DNA of 64,000 nt from Phycisphaerales bacterium (GTDB lineage Bacteria; Planctomycetota; Phycisphaerae; Phycisphaerales; UBA1924): positions 310,001 through 374,000 of the forward strand of contig JAJDDD010000009.1 in the NCBI GenBank assembly GCA_029260495.1. The letters run 5' to 3'. The position numbers and the translations under genes were made by a program. Below are positions 25,844 to 34,707 of this stretch, piece by piece. Below the pieces are notes generated by a model. That model saw only the letters and a program-made list of their open reading frames with translations. It was not told where the DNA came from and ran no database searches. How positions within the stretch are numbered: the stretch's first letter is position 1; every line of letters begins with the position of its first letter.

Positions 25844-26169
25844 AATGGATCGTTCCGGCGTGGGGGGTGGCCGTTCGTGGGCGGCTCGTGTGGCGGGTCA
25901 TCTTCATCATCGTTCGCGGGATTCTCTTGGCGAGGTTCTGGAGCAGCCCGGCGGCCGGCTTCGACCCAGGGGTCCAGCGGGGGTGGAACATTGACGGTCC
26001 TGGTCCAAGCGGCCTGACGGAGGCGGGAGCGGCGAAGAGCAAAAAGAGCAAGAAGCCCGATGAGCCCCAGCAGGAGCACACCGGAGATGGTCCATATGAC
26101 CCTGATGAAGGTCTGGGAACCCGCGGGAATGGGTGGTGTGGCATCAGAAATGAGGAAAAGATGAATCAC
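25840..26169 (-). CDS. small single-pass membrane protein (109 aa)
   Basis: From GTG 26169 the product is VIHLFLISDATPPIPAGSQ, a membrane helix (IWTISGVLLLGLIGLLALFAL) and a Pro/Arg/Asp-rich tail predicted to be disordered. Function unknown. It is translationally coupled to the pteridine reductase gene through ATGA. The GTG is chosen because a full promoter ends 6 bases upstream; the TTG at 26205 lies inside its -35 box. Confidence 0.6.
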   Translation of the reverse strand: MIHLFLISDATPPIPAGSQTFIRVIWTISGVLLLGLIGLLALFALRRSRLRQAAWTRTVNVPPPLDPWVEAGRRAAPEPRQENPANDDEDDPPHEPPTNGHPPRRNDPL

Positions 26170-26175
26170 GGGGAA

Positions 26176-26205
26176 AGAATAGGTGTGACGAGCCCCCGTG
26201 CCCAA
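26176..26205 (-). promoter_or_regulatory. promoter for a leaderless GTG start
   Basis: Minus strand TTGGGC (26200-26205), an 18-base spacer and TATTCT (26176-26181), then 6 bases and the GTG at 26169. Confidence 0.6.
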
Positions 26206-26439
26206 TAATCTAAGTGAGGAACAGATAAGAAGGCTGGGTGGGGAGTCGAATTTGGCAACGTTGCATCCTCACGGGTGGGTCAGCCGAATAATCTGAGCGG
26301 ATCATGCCGGCTCTGTTGGTGTGGGGCTGCTCTGGAAGCTCACCGATGCCCCCCGCTTGGGCCGATTCCCCTGTTGCTGCCTGACATTTGCCGGGCGGGC
26401 GTCAGGATTAACTGAGACTGGTTCTCTTCAGGAGACGCT

Positions 26440-28650
26440 ATGGACCTTCAACGCATGTGGATCACACGGACATTCCTGGCTGGCGCGATTTCGTCGAGCT
26501 TATTGGCTGGGGCTGCGGGCGCGGGCGAGTTGTCTGCCGCTGAGTTTGCAAGCAACGTGTGGACGCAGGCGCTCGATGGAAATGCGGCAGAAGCGCTCGC
26601 GTTGATCTCCGAGCTTCCCGCGGACGACGCCTCGCTGGCTTCGATTCGTGATCTGCAGGCGATGTCGAAGATGCGCGCACAGCATCTTTCCGAGGCTGAT
26701 GCGGCGCGGCTAGCGCGGCTCGATGAGGCGCGCGAAGAGATGCGCACAGCGATGGAAGAGGGTGATCTTCCTACAGCGCTTGGCTTTGCAGTTGAGATGA
26801 ACACGCTTGCCAGGGCAGAAGCGAAAGCTGCGGTTCTCAATGAGCCGGAGGTGCGTGCGTTGCTGGCTCGGGCCGAAGTGGCTGCACGGGATGCCGAGGA
26901 TGCAAACGACTGGCTGGAATCGCAATCATTGTACTACCGGATGAATCTGCTGTTTGAGCAGGACGCTCGATACAAAGCAGATGTTGAGCGAGTGGGGCAT
27001 CGGCTGATGGCGCTCAGGTTGTATACGCCGGAGCGGTTGTACGAAATGCGCAACGATCAGCGCAAGCGTGACGGTGAGGATGAGCTGCCGCCCTTCAACT
27101 CCATTGGCGAAAGTTGGAATGAGCGTCTTTCGGGGATTTCGCAGGACATGGTTGTGCGTTCGCTCAATACAGCGCACAGCGAGCATGTTGATGACGCGGA
27201 TATGGCTGAAATGCTGATTGGCGGGCTTGAGGCGTTGCGAACGATCGTGACGACCGAAGCTCTGGTCAAGGCGTTCCCCACGTTGGCGAATGCGGAGAAT
27301 CGGGGGCGATTCCTTAAGGCGATTGATGACGAAACGGCGCGGCTGCGCACTCGAGTCGGGCGGGCGGGGTTCTTTGAGCTTCGGCGTGCGCTCAATGGCA
27401 TTATGCAGGTGAACAATCGCACCATCCGGCTGCCGGAATCAGTGCTTCTGCACGAGTTCGGCAATGGCGCGATGGGTGAGCTCGATCCGTTCAGCGCAAT
27501 TATTTGGCCCGATGAGATTCGCCGCTTTGAGCGGACAACGATGGGCAAATTCACAGGTGTCGGAATTCAGATTCAGATGGATGACGCGACACAGATTGTG
27601 GTGGTGACGCCCCTTGAAGGAACGCCGGCGCAGCGTGCGGGTATCCGGAAGGGGGACATCATCCGCGAGGTTGATGGTGAGGCGACCCTTGGGATTTCAC
27701 TTTCGCAAGCGGTTGATCGCATCACCGGCGCAAAGGGAACGCATGTCACGCTGGGCGTGGAGCGCAAGGGTGAGGAAGACCTCCTGCAGTACGACATCGT
27801 GCGCGATGAGATTCCGATTTTCAGTGTGAAGGGCTGGCGCCGCACGGGCGCGCGCGAAAACGACTGGGATTGGTTCATCGATCGTGAGAATAAGATCGGG
27901 TACATCAGGCTGTCGCAGTTCACCGAGCAGACAACGCGCGAGATGGTCGGGGCTGTTCAGAGCATGAAAGCCGATGGCGGCGTCAACGGGTTGATCCTGG
28001 ACCTTCGCTTCAATCCGGGCGGCCTGCTGAGTGAGGCTGTGAACATCTCGAATCTGTTTGTGAGCAATGGTGTGATCGTGAGTCAGCATGATGCTGCGGG
28101 GATCATGCGCGAGGCCCAGCGAGCCCGGCCGAACATGGCGCTCCTGCAGGATCTGCCGGTGGCGCTGCTCATCAATGAAGGCTCAGCCTCCGCGAGCGAG
28201 ATCGTCGCTGGCTGCTTGCAGGACTACGGGAAAGCGATCCTCATCGGTGATCGAAGCTTCGGGAAGGGGAGCGTGCAGAACGTGTATCCACTCGCTCGCG
28301 GCGCTGCTGCCTTGAAGCTGACAACACAGTATTACCGGCTTCCCAACGGACGGCTGATTCACCGGCGCGAGGGCGCGCGAGAGTGGGGCGTTGAGCCTGA
28401 TGTTGTGGTTTCGATGACGCCGCAACAGATCAATGATTCGATTGTTCTGCGCATGGATGCCGACGTGATGCCCACGGATGAGAATGGACACGCCGACGGT
28501 GAAGGCGAGATCGTTAACCCGGATCGGCTCATCACGGAGGGGATCGATCTTCAGCTAGAGACCGCGCTCCTGCTCATGCGCACACAAACACTACCGCGCA
28601 CGACGGAACACGCGCGGATTGATGAGCCTTTGATTCGAACTGGTTCGTGA
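26440..28650 (+). CDS. S41 (CtpA-like) protease with PDZ domain
   Basis: A secreted carboxyl-terminal processing protease of 736 aa. Signal peptide residues 1-29, then about 330 residues of helices found only in some members. The PDZ domain (TPLEGTPAQRAGIRKGDIIREVDG) lies near residue 390. The protease core follows, with catalytic Ser in NEGSASASE and Lys in DRSFGKGSVQ. It probably degrades or trims periplasmic proteins. The long N-terminal helical part sets it apart from the usual 400-450 aa enzymes. CAGGAG 6 bases before the ATG sets the start. It converges with rplU. Confidence 0.92.
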   Translation: MDLQRMWITRTFLAGAISSSLLAGAAGAGELSAAEFASNVWTQALDGNAAEALALISELPADDASLASIRDLQAMSKMRAQHLSEADAARLARLDEAREEMRTAMEEGDLPTALGFAVEMNTLARAEAKAAVLNEPEVRALLARAEVAARDAEDANDWLESQSLYYRMNLLFEQDARYKADVERVGHRLMALRLYTPERLYEMRNDQRKRDGEDELPPFNSIGESWNERLSGISQDMVVRSLNTAHSEHVDDADMAEMLIGGLEALRTIVTTEALVKAFPTLANAENRGRFLKAIDDETARLRTRVGRAGFFELRRALNGIMQVNNRTIRLPESVLLHEFGNGAMGELDPFSAIIWPDEIRRFERTTMGKFTGVGIQIQMDDATQIVVVTPLEGTPAQRAGIRKGDIIREVDGEATLGISLSQAVDRITGAKGTHVTLGVERKGEEDLLQYDIVRDEIPIFSVKGWRRTGARENDWDWFIDRENKIGYIRLSQFTEQTTREMVGAVQSMKADGGVNGLILDLRFNPGGLLSEAVNISNLFVSNGVIVSQHDAAGIMREAQRARPNMALLQDLPVALLINEGSASASEIVAGCLQDYGKAILIGDRSFGKGSVQNVYPLARGAAALKLTTQYYRLPNGRLIHRREGAREWGVEPDVVVSMTPQQINDSIVLRMDADVMPTDENGHADGEGEIVNPDRLITEGIDLQLETALLLMRTQTLPRTTEHARIDEPLIRTGS

Positions 28651-28687
28651 AGGGTACGGATCCCGACGTCTGAAACGCCGGGATGAC

Positions 28688-29005
28688 TCAGCCCGCGATG
28701 GACTTGATCCGGACCTTCATGTAGCGCTGGCGGTGGCCCTGCTTGCGGCGGTAGCCCTTGCGGCGCTTGAACTTGATGACATCGATCTTCTTATCCTTGA
28801 AGTCTTCGACAAGGATATCTGCGGTGACCGAAGCGCCATCGACATAAGGCTGGCCGATCGTGGCGTCGCCTTGCCCGCCGAGCAGGAGCACTTTGTCAAA
28901 GGTGACGCTCTTGGCGTTGTCAGCCAGCGTGCGCAAATCGATCGTGACCACGTCGCCTTCTGCGACCTTCATCTGGCTGCCGCTGTCTTCAATGATCGCG
29001 TACAT
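28688..29005 (-). CDS. rplU: 50S ribosomal protein L21
   Basis: At 105 aa it has the usual length: MYAIIEDSGSQMKVAEGDVV, 'KVLLLGG', 'VTADILVEDFKDKKI' and the basic end FKRRKGYRRKQGHRQRY, which binds 23S rRNA. AGGA about 9 bases upstream supports the ATG at 29005; the longer in-frame extension to 29422 is not coding-like. Unusually, rpmA does not follow: the next gene in that direction is the convergent protease. Confidence 0.95.
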   Translation of the reverse strand: MYAIIEDSGSQMKVAEGDVVTIDLRTLADNAKSVTFDKVLLLGGQGDATIGQPYVDGASVTADILVEDFKDKKIDVIKFKRRKGYRRKQGHRQRYMKVRIKSIAG

Positions 29006-29084
29006 CGCGTCTAGTCCTGTCTTGGGGTGAAATCTGATGAGCCGAGCAGTGTAGCAGCGCCGGATGGCGAGGCAAGCGGCCGAC

Positions 29085-29753
29085 CTACGGCTTGGGCTTG
29101 ACGCGGGGGGCTTGGCGTGGGCGGACCACCGGCGCCGCCAAAGCTGGAGGCTGATCAGAAAGGTGAGCGAGCCATCGCTGGCAGGGTGGACAGGCGCCAC
29201 AGCCCGGAAAGCTGGTGTGGCTGCGGGTCGTCGTCGGCCGAGGGGGGTCGCCCTCTTCCTGGCACCACCAGGCGCCTTGCAGCGGGGCGTCAAGATCGTG
29301 GGCGAGGTCAGCAATCTGAGCCCGCGTGAGATCAAGAAGCGGAGTCGTGAGCTGCGGACGCTCCTGGCGCGGCACTTCCAGACCAAGAAGCCTCTCGATG
29401 CAAGCGGCGTGCTCGGCAGCACTTGCAGCGGCGTCTAGATCGTCTCCCAGGCTGACAGGCCAGACCAGTCGCCGGCAGCCGAGCTCGATCGCGGTGTGGC
29501 AGGAATGAAGAAGTCGCGTGGAGATCGGCAGCTCGGGCGGGGGAGGGGCTGTCTCGATGAGCTCAGGAAGATCGTACAGCTCGATCAGCCGCTGGCAGGC
29601 GCGGCGGCGGGACTTGGGCGCGGGTCGGGAGCCGGGCTCGAAGCGCAGAAAAACCGTATTTGCAGCTTCCTCAATAGCGAGGAGAGTCGCGACGAGGGCC
29701 GGGAGAGAGCCGTCGGTGAGAACCAGGATTCGGGTCGGACCCGGGGTTGGCAT
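29085..29753 (-). CDS. QueC-like protein without the ATP-binding loop
   Basis: The C-terminus carries the zinc-knuckle pattern of 7-cyano-7-deazaguanine synthase (QueC): a Cys in WWCQEEG, then PGCGACPPCQRW (C-x-n-CGxCxxC). The middle 'HTAIELGCRRLVWPVSLGDD' also fits. However, the N-terminal PP-loop SGGxDS is replaced by LTDGSLPALVAT, so ATP activation seems lost. It may be a degenerate paralogue with another role, or a pseudo-enzyme. GGAGG 7 bases before the ATG sets the start. It reads toward rplU, 79 bases away, and may share its mRNA. Confidence 0.65.
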   Translation of the reverse strand: MPTPGPTRILVLTDGSLPALVATLLAIEEAANTVFLRFEPGSRPAPKSRRRACQRLIELYDLPELIETAPPPPELPISTRLLHSCHTAIELGCRRLVWPVSLGDDLDAAASAAEHAACIERLLGLEVPRQERPQLTTPLLDLTRAQIADLAHDLDAPLQGAWWCQEEGDPPRPTTTRSHTSFPGCGACPPCQRWLAHLSDQPPALAAPVVRPRQAPRVKPKP

Positions 29754-29878
29754 GTACAGGCCTCCGGTGATCGCGTCACGGCGTGATTATGGCCTCTTCG
29801 GCGATTGAGGGGAAGCGACGCTAGAGAGGATACCGGTGAAAACAGCAATGATGGCGTTGGTTGTCGTATCCTGTGGGG

Positions 29879-30652
29879 ATGAATGAAAGGCTGCGAATTG
29901 CTCAGAACTGGTTGCCGCGCTACACGGGGATGCCCGTTGAGGCGTTCGGCGACTACATCCTGCTGACGAACTTTCGGTACTACGTTGAACTCTTCGCTGA
30001 GCGGTTTAAGTGCAAGATCCAGGGGCGCGACCGGGCGATGCAGGCGGCGACGAACGATGACGGGCTCACCATCATCAACTTCGGGATGGGGTCTGCCAAC
30101 GCAGCGACGATTATGGACTTGCTCATGGCGCGCTCCCCGAAAGGGGTTCTCTTCCTTGGCAAGTGCGGCGGGCTGAAACTTTCGTCGGAAATCGGACATT
30201 TTATTTTGCCGATCGCTGCGATTCGCGGCGAGGGGACGAGTGACGATTATTTCCCGCCGCAGGTTCCCGCCTTGCCGTCGTTCAAACTGCACAAGTTTGT
30301 TTCAGACAAGATCGCCGAGCGCGGGCTGGAATATCGCACAGGTGTTGTGTACACGACGAACCGGCGTGTGTGGGAGCACGATCTGGTGTTCCAGCAGCGG
30401 CTTGACGATATGACCTGCATCGCGATTGATATGGAGACCGCGACGATCTTCATTGTCGGGCATCACAATCAGATTGCGCGCGGCGCGCTGCTTTTGGTTT
30501 CAGATGTGCCGATTACGCCTGAGGGCGTGAAGACTGAGGAAAGCGATGCGCAGGTGACGCGGGACTGGACGGATGTGCATCTGGATCTTGGGATCGAAGC
30601 CATGACGGATCTTGAGGCCAAAGGCGAGCAGATCAAGCATTTTCGATACTGA
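29879..30652 (+). CDS. amn: AMP nucleosidase
   Basis: A phosphorylase-superfamily protein of 257 aa. Motifs are TIINFGMGSANAATIMDLL, GVLFLGKCGGL, IRGEGTSDDYFPPQVPALPS and the base-binding 'IAIDMETATIF'. This short form, without the N-terminal domain of E. coli Amn, is the one found in Bacteroidetes and relatives and should hydrolyse AMP to adenine and ribose 5-phosphate. ATG 29879 is favoured: a TATCCT box lies 6 bases upstream and there is no ribosome binding site. Confidence 0.88.
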   Translation: MNERLRIAQNWLPRYTGMPVEAFGDYILLTNFRYYVELFAERFKCKIQGRDRAMQAATNDDGLTIINFGMGSANAATIMDLLMARSPKGVLFLGKCGGLKLSSEIGHFILPIAAIRGEGTSDDYFPPQVPALPSFKLHKFVSDKIAERGLEYRTGVVYTTNRRVWEHDLVFQQRLDDMTCIAIDMETATIFIVGHHNQIARGALLLVSDVPITPEGVKTEESDAQVTRDWTDVHLDLGIEAMTDLEAKGEQIKHFRY

Positions 30653-30761
30653 GGAAGCTTGGCAGGTTGGGGGAAATCCCCGGGGAATCGCAGCGGAGAG
30701 GATGATTGCGAACTTCAAGCCGATCCGTGCGTAGGATTCTGTGCTTGAAGGAGTGCATTCG

Positions 30762-31175
30762 ATGCGAGCGATGCCGAAGTTGAATCTGTTGCCACTGGCG
30801 CTAGTGGCACTGGTGATCACGGTGGTCCTTGGGTTGCCTGCAATCTACACGTTCAGGATAGTTGACAGCTTCAGACAAGAAAGTTCCTTCACGTCGGAAA
30901 ATATTAATGAGGCAGAGGCTCAGGGACGAATGATCGTCGCAGCGATTAATGAGTATCACGATTCCACCGGGTCGTATCCGGAGTCGCTGAAAGTTCTTGT
31001 CGAGCAATCGCTTTTGGATGAGGTTCCTACTCCTCCACTTGGAAATCATCGGTGGGAGTACAAGCTCCTTTACCCGGACGTCGGGGGTATATTTAAGCTT
31101 CAGGCATGTACAGACGATCATTATCCTTGTGTCTATTATTCGTTTGAAGAAGAAAAATGGCGTATTGATATGTAG
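30762..31175 (+). CDS. membrane-anchored protein with pseudopilin-like end (137 aa)
   Basis: One N-terminal membrane helix (about residues 9-31, LPLALVALVITVVLGLPAIY) is followed by an outside domain. 'AINEYHDSTGSYPESLKVLV...LDEVPTPPLGNHRWEYKLL' closely follows the pattern of the soluble part of type II secretion pseudopilins (GspG-like), but the FTLIE processing site is absent. GAAGGAG 8 bases before the ATG sets the start. AT-richer than neighbours. Confidence 0.65.
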   Translation: MRAMPKLNLLPLALVALVITVVLGLPAIYTFRIVDSFRQESSFTSENINEAEAQGRMIVAAINEYHDSTGSYPESLKVLVEQSLLDEVPTPPLGNHRWEYKLLYPDVGGIFKLQACTDDHYPCVYYSFEEEKWRIDM

Positions 31176-31265
31176 TTTGATGAATTTTGCTTGAACACAA
31201 CCTTTGGAGCGCGGAAGTCGGTCTACTGACCAAGCCTGCTGAAGAGCAACGTTAAAGGGTATTTT

Positions 31266-32333
31266 ATGGCTGTTTGCCTGCGAACATCTTTGCTGCACTG
31301 CTCAACATTTGTTGGTGTCGCTGCACTTGCTGCTTCGATCACTGTCTCCGCAGGTTCCGATGGCCCGACCGCAATGGACCGGGCGTTTCCTGAAGGCGCC
31401 CCGGCGTGGGCGGCGTATCTGGTTCCTGATCCCAATGATCCCGCGCTCATCGCTTACCGCGAGCAACAGAAACATCGCGTCGAGGTTGAGCGCGAGCTCA
31501 ACAAGATTCGATCTCGCCATTTTGGCTCCATGCGCAATGAAGAAGTTCGGCAGGCGGGGCTTTTTAAACTGCGCAAATTCGCCGACGATGTCGCGATCTA
31601 CCCCACGCTGCTGAAAGTGTTCAATAAGCGTGAAAAGATGGATGTGCGCGGCGTCGTGCTGGACATTTTTGCTGAACATGAAGGTGAAGAAGGCGCCGCG
31701 ATGCTGGCGTGGGCAGCGGTCTTCGATGATGACGAGGAGTTTCGAGCTGAAGCGACGAGTCGGATACAGGCGCGGATTGAGGACCGCGGGTTTACGCCTG
31801 AGCGCGTGAAGCTTGTCATCGATCATGCTCTGCGCGGGCAGAAGGATCGTCCTGCAGTTGCAGCGGCGCAGCTCGTGCGCACGCTCAGCTTATGGGAAGC
31901 GATTCCCCGGCTCATCACAGCCCAGGTGAGCACGCCGCCGACGGGAACGGGATCCGATGGCGATGCTGCCTTCATTATGATCGCGACGCAGCGATCCTTT
32001 GTTTCAGACCTCAATCCGGTTGTGGGGACGAACTCCGTCGCGTTTGATCCGCAACTCAGCACGCTGACAACGGGCACGGTGCTGCGCGTGATTGACGCGA
32101 TGGTGATTACCTATCGCACGGAGATTCACCGTGTGCTGGTGAGTATGACGAGCGACCTGTCTGAGCAGGACACCGCATGGCTGGGGTGGGATATTCCAAA
32201 GTGGCGCGAGCACTGGAAGGCGGAGTTCAAGCCGCTCGCCGAAGCGCGGATGGCGAAACGGCACGAGCAGTTTGCCGACGAAACACTGGACCCATTTCCT
32301 GGAAATGAAGAAGACGAAAGCGCAGGCGAATAA
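31266..32333 (+). CDS. secreted HEAT-repeat-like protein (355 aa)
   Basis: A signal peptide (about residues 1-29) is followed by a charged helical region. 'EEVRQAGLFKLRKFAD', 'DVRGVVLDIFAEHEGEEGAAML' and 'PAVAAAQLVRTLSLWEAIPRLI' have the length and pattern of HEAT repeats, which act as protein-binding scaffolds. The last 120 residues are Thr-rich, then charged and acidic (EEDESAGE). The function is unknown. AAAGGG 6 bases before the ATG sets the start. Confidence 0.72.
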   Translation: MAVCLRTSLLHCSTFVGVAALAASITVSAGSDGPTAMDRAFPEGAPAWAAYLVPDPNDPALIAYREQQKHRVEVERELNKIRSRHFGSMRNEEVRQAGLFKLRKFADDVAIYPTLLKVFNKREKMDVRGVVLDIFAEHEGEEGAAMLAWAAVFDDDEEFRAEATSRIQARIEDRGFTPERVKLVIDHALRGQKDRPAVAAAQLVRTLSLWEAIPRLITAQVSTPPTGTGSDGDAAFIMIATQRSFVSDLNPVVGTNSVAFDPQLSTLTTGTVLRVIDAMVITYRTEIHRVLVSMTSDLSEQDTAWLGWDIPKWREHWKAEFKPLAEARMAKRHEQFADETLDPFPGNEEDESAGE

Positions 32334-32358
32334 AGGGAAGTTTGCCGGGCGACCAACA

Positions 32359-32745
32359 CTATTTCACATAGCGCGGAACAGCGGGATCGGTTGATTGGGA
32401 CCACAGGTCGATCCCCCCAGCAAGGGACCATGTGTCCTCGAAGCCCTGGGCCCGCAAAAACGCTGTGACTTGAATTGACCGAATGCCATGATGGCAGAAG
32501 ATGATGATTTGCTTGTCTTCATATTCTTCGAGTTCTTCAGCAAGGTCAGCGAGCTGGGACATGGGCGCGTGAATGCTTCCAGCGATGTCCGCCTGCTCGC
32601 GTTCCCACTCAGTGCGACAGTCGAGCAGGACGGCGCTCTCATCCGCGGAGTCGATCATCTGCTTGAGTGTCGCGGGCGCGATTTCCCACTCCGGTTTAAA
32701 TGGATAGCGCTGTGGAAGCCCTCGCAGATCGAAATCGCTATTCAT
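32359..32745 (-). CDS. rhodanese-like domain protein
   Basis: A single-domain sulfurtransferase of 128 aa. The hallmark pattern is present: VLLDCRTEWEREQADIAGSIHAPMSQL, then the active-site loop FCHHGIRS with the sulfur-carrying Cys, and GFEDTWSLAGGIDLW. The start overlaps the stop of the upstream lipoprotein gene (ATGA), so both are translated together. Soluble; substrate unknown. Confidence 0.92.
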   Translation of the reverse strand: MNSDFDLRGLPQRYPFKPEWEIAPATLKQMIDSADESAVLLDCRTEWEREQADIAGSIHAPMSQLADLAEELEEYEDKQIIIFCHHGIRSIQVTAFLRAQGFEDTWSLAGGIDLWSQSTDPAVPRYVK

Positions 32746-33278
32746 GGCGCGTCGGCGTCAGCCGGCGCATTTCCTTCAGAGCCCGCGATGGTGGTTGTGT
32801 GTCGCGGGACGCGCTGGCGATTAGCGATGAGCTGGCTGTGTGACGCAGCGCGACCGTGGGCAAAAGCGTCGATAACAAGACCGATCACCTCGCCCGAGGC
32901 TTCAATCGGGGCAATCGCAGTTCGCAGTGGGGCTGGTTCGGCATCGCGCGGCGAGATTGCTGTGGTGGCAAGCGGATAACGCGCGGCTTGTTCGCTGACA
33001 GCGTCGGCTGCAATGGAAGTGTTCCGAGGACCATCAAAAGAAGCAGGCTGATCGAGCGGGACGAGAAAATCTAAAGTCGGCCAGTTAGAGCGATCGAGCG
33101 ATGAAAGGGCAGCAGCGGGATCATCTATCGCGATGGGATTGGCTGCGAGCGCCTGCAGCGTCACCACACCACCGAGCGAGAGGTCACCATCAACGGTGTG
33201 ATGGGCGCAGGATGGAATAAACAACGCGAATACCAACCCCGCAGCGCACGTCCAAAGTTGTTGTTCTTGACTATTCAT
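32742..33278 (-). CDS. lipoprotein of unknown function (178 aa)
   Basis: Starts MNSQEQQLWTCAAGLVFAL and has a lipobox-like IPSC (lipidated Cys near residue 24). The rest is Ala/Pro/Asp-rich and partly disordered, with no recognised domain. The start at 33278 follows AAGAAATAGG; the frame could extend to 33329 into the citrate synthase end, without support. Coupled to the rhodanese gene by ATGA and located 39 bases after the citrate synthase stop on the same strand. Confidence 0.6.
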   Translation of the reverse strand: MNSQEQQLWTCAAGLVFALFIPSCAHHTVDGDLSLGGVVTLQALAANPIAIDDPAAALSSLDRSNWPTLDFLVPLDQPASFDGPRNTSIAADAVSEQAARYPLATTAISPRDAEPAPLRTAIAPIEASGEVIGLVIDAFAHGRAASHSQLIANRQRVPRHTTTIAGSEGNAPADADAP

Positions 33279-33316
33279 CCTATTTCTTCCCAAGACACGG
33301 CGACTGTATTGCGCAC

Positions 33317-34441
33317 TCAACCATTCCACTTGCGCTCGGTCGGGCCGGTGTAGCTGCTGAGCGGGCGGATGAGCTTGCGGTCAGCATGCTGTTCGATGAC
33401 GTGCGCGCACCAGCCGGTGATGCGGGAGGCGACGAAGATGGGCGTGTACTGGGGCACGGGGATTCCCATGACGAAGTAGGTCATGCCGCAGGGGAAGTCC
33501 ACATTCGGCAGGATGTTCTTCTCATCGCGCATGATCTTCTGCACGCGCTCGCCGATGTCGAACCATTTGACGGCGTCGCCACCCTTCTTTTCAGCGTATG
33601 CCCGGCCGAGTTTGTGAAGGATGTCGGCCCGATGGTCGCCGTTCTTGTAGACGCGGTGGCCGAAACCCATGATCTTGCGCTTGGTGGCAAACGCCTGCTG
33701 CATGAAGGATTCAACGTTGTCGAGCGTGCCGATTTCTTTAAGCATTTCCATCGCAGCTTCATTGGCGCCACCGTGAAGGGGGCCTTTGAGCGCTGCGATT
33801 GCGCCGGTGATTGCGCCGTGAAGATCCGAGAGCGTTCCCGCGATAACGCGACCCGTAAAGGTGCTCGCATTGAAGTCGTGCTCAGCGTAGAGAATGAGCG
33901 AGACATCAACGATGTGCTCTTCTTCTGCGGTGGGCTTCTCGCCTCTCATCATGTAAAGCAGATTGGCTGCGTATGAAAGCGAAGGATCGGGAGCGACAAT
34001 ATCGCGTCCGTCGATCGCGTTCTGCATGTGCCCGATGATGGTTCCGATTTGCGCCGTGAGGCGCTTGGCTTTGCGCACCTCCGCTTCAGCGGAGATGTCC
34101 TGACAGTCCGGATCGAAATGCGCCAGGTAGCTGACGACCGTGCGCAGCGCGTCCATCGGATGGGTATAGGGCGCGGTGGCGCATTCTTTGATCAGATTGA
34201 CAACATCCTGCGGGAGCGATCGCGCTTCAGCGAGTTCTTTCTTGAAGGCTGAGAGCTGGCCAGCGGTGGGCTTGTCCCCCAGAATAAGGAGGTAGGCGAC
34301 TTCTTCGAAGGTGGCGTTTTCTGCAAGATCGTGTATTTCGTATCCGCGATAGATGAGCTTGCCCTGCTCAACAGAGCAGACGGCGCTCTCTCCTGCGATG
34401 ATGCCTGCTAGACCCTGACTGGCGACGGCGGTGGCGTTCAC
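33317..34441 (-). CDS. citrate synthase (2-methylcitrate synthase-like type)
   Basis: Condenses oxaloacetate with acetyl-CoA (or propionyl-CoA). At 374 aa it belongs to the short dimeric class. Motifs are GLAGIIAGESAVCSVEQG, LIYRGYEIHDLAENATFEEV, GPLHGGANEAAMEML (His) and GFGHRVYKNGDHRAD (His), and the final PLSSYTGP. This group includes CitZ and PrpC and sequence alone does not separate them; no prpB or prpD is in the window, so the TCA-cycle role is favoured. The GTG start at 34441 has AAGGAG 9 bases upstream. Confidence 0.9.
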   Translation of the reverse strand: MNATAVASQGLAGIIAGESAVCSVEQGKLIYRGYEIHDLAENATFEEVAYLLILGDKPTAGQLSAFKKELAEARSLPQDVVNLIKECATAPYTHPMDALRTVVSYLAHFDPDCQDISAEAEVRKAKRLTAQIGTIIGHMQNAIDGRDIVAPDPSLSYAANLLYMMRGEKPTAEEEHIVDVSLILYAEHDFNASTFTGRVIAGTLSDLHGAITGAIAALKGPLHGGANEAAMEMLKEIGTLDNVESFMQQAFATKRKIMGFGHRVYKNGDHRADILHKLGRAYAEKKGGDAVKWFDIGERVQKIMRDEKNILPNVDFPCGMTYFVMGIPVPQYTPIFVASRITGWCAHVIEQHADRKLIRPLSSYTGPTERKWNG

Positions 34442-34493
34442 TGTGGATCGCTCCTTGGAGACGGGGAAGGGTTGTGTGGCGCTCTTGATATAG

Positions 34494-34521
34494 AGATTAG
34501 GACGCCGAACAGCTCAATCAA
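34494..34521 (-). promoter_or_regulatory. promoter of citrate synthase
   Basis: Minus strand TTGATT (34516-34521), a 16-base spacer and TAATCT (34494-34499). The leader of about 45 bases contains the AAGGAG ribosome binding site. Confidence 0.55.
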
Positions 34522-34653
34522 GGGGGGGCACAAAGGTCGAAACCTGTGATTTCACCTGCGGGACGGAGCTGGCGCGCCCTCGCACGAAGGCAGTTATACC
34601 GCGTTTTCAGGTTCCACGAAAGGCCGCGCGGTCGATAGCCTGCCTGATGTCGT

Positions 34654-34659
34654 TAGAAT
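34654..34659 (+). promoter_or_regulatory. -10 box TAGAAT of the next rightward gene
   Basis: TAGAAT fits the consensus well; no good -35 is seen. The start of transcription near 34666 excludes the ATG at 34663 and supports the ATG at 34708. Confidence 0.45.
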
Positions 34660-34707
34660 CAGATGTCCGTCAACTCACCGGCTGGTCTTGATAGGGAGGC
34701 GATTGCT

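Noticed and set aside
26170-26205. TTG start extending the small membrane protein
   Set aside because: The TTG is the first part of the -35 box TTGGGC; transcription should start at the GTG 26169.
34663-34707. ATG 34663 as start of the 242-aa protein
   Set aside because: It lies 4 bases after the -10 box TAGAAT, upstream of the expected transcript start; ATG 34708 has GGGAGG.
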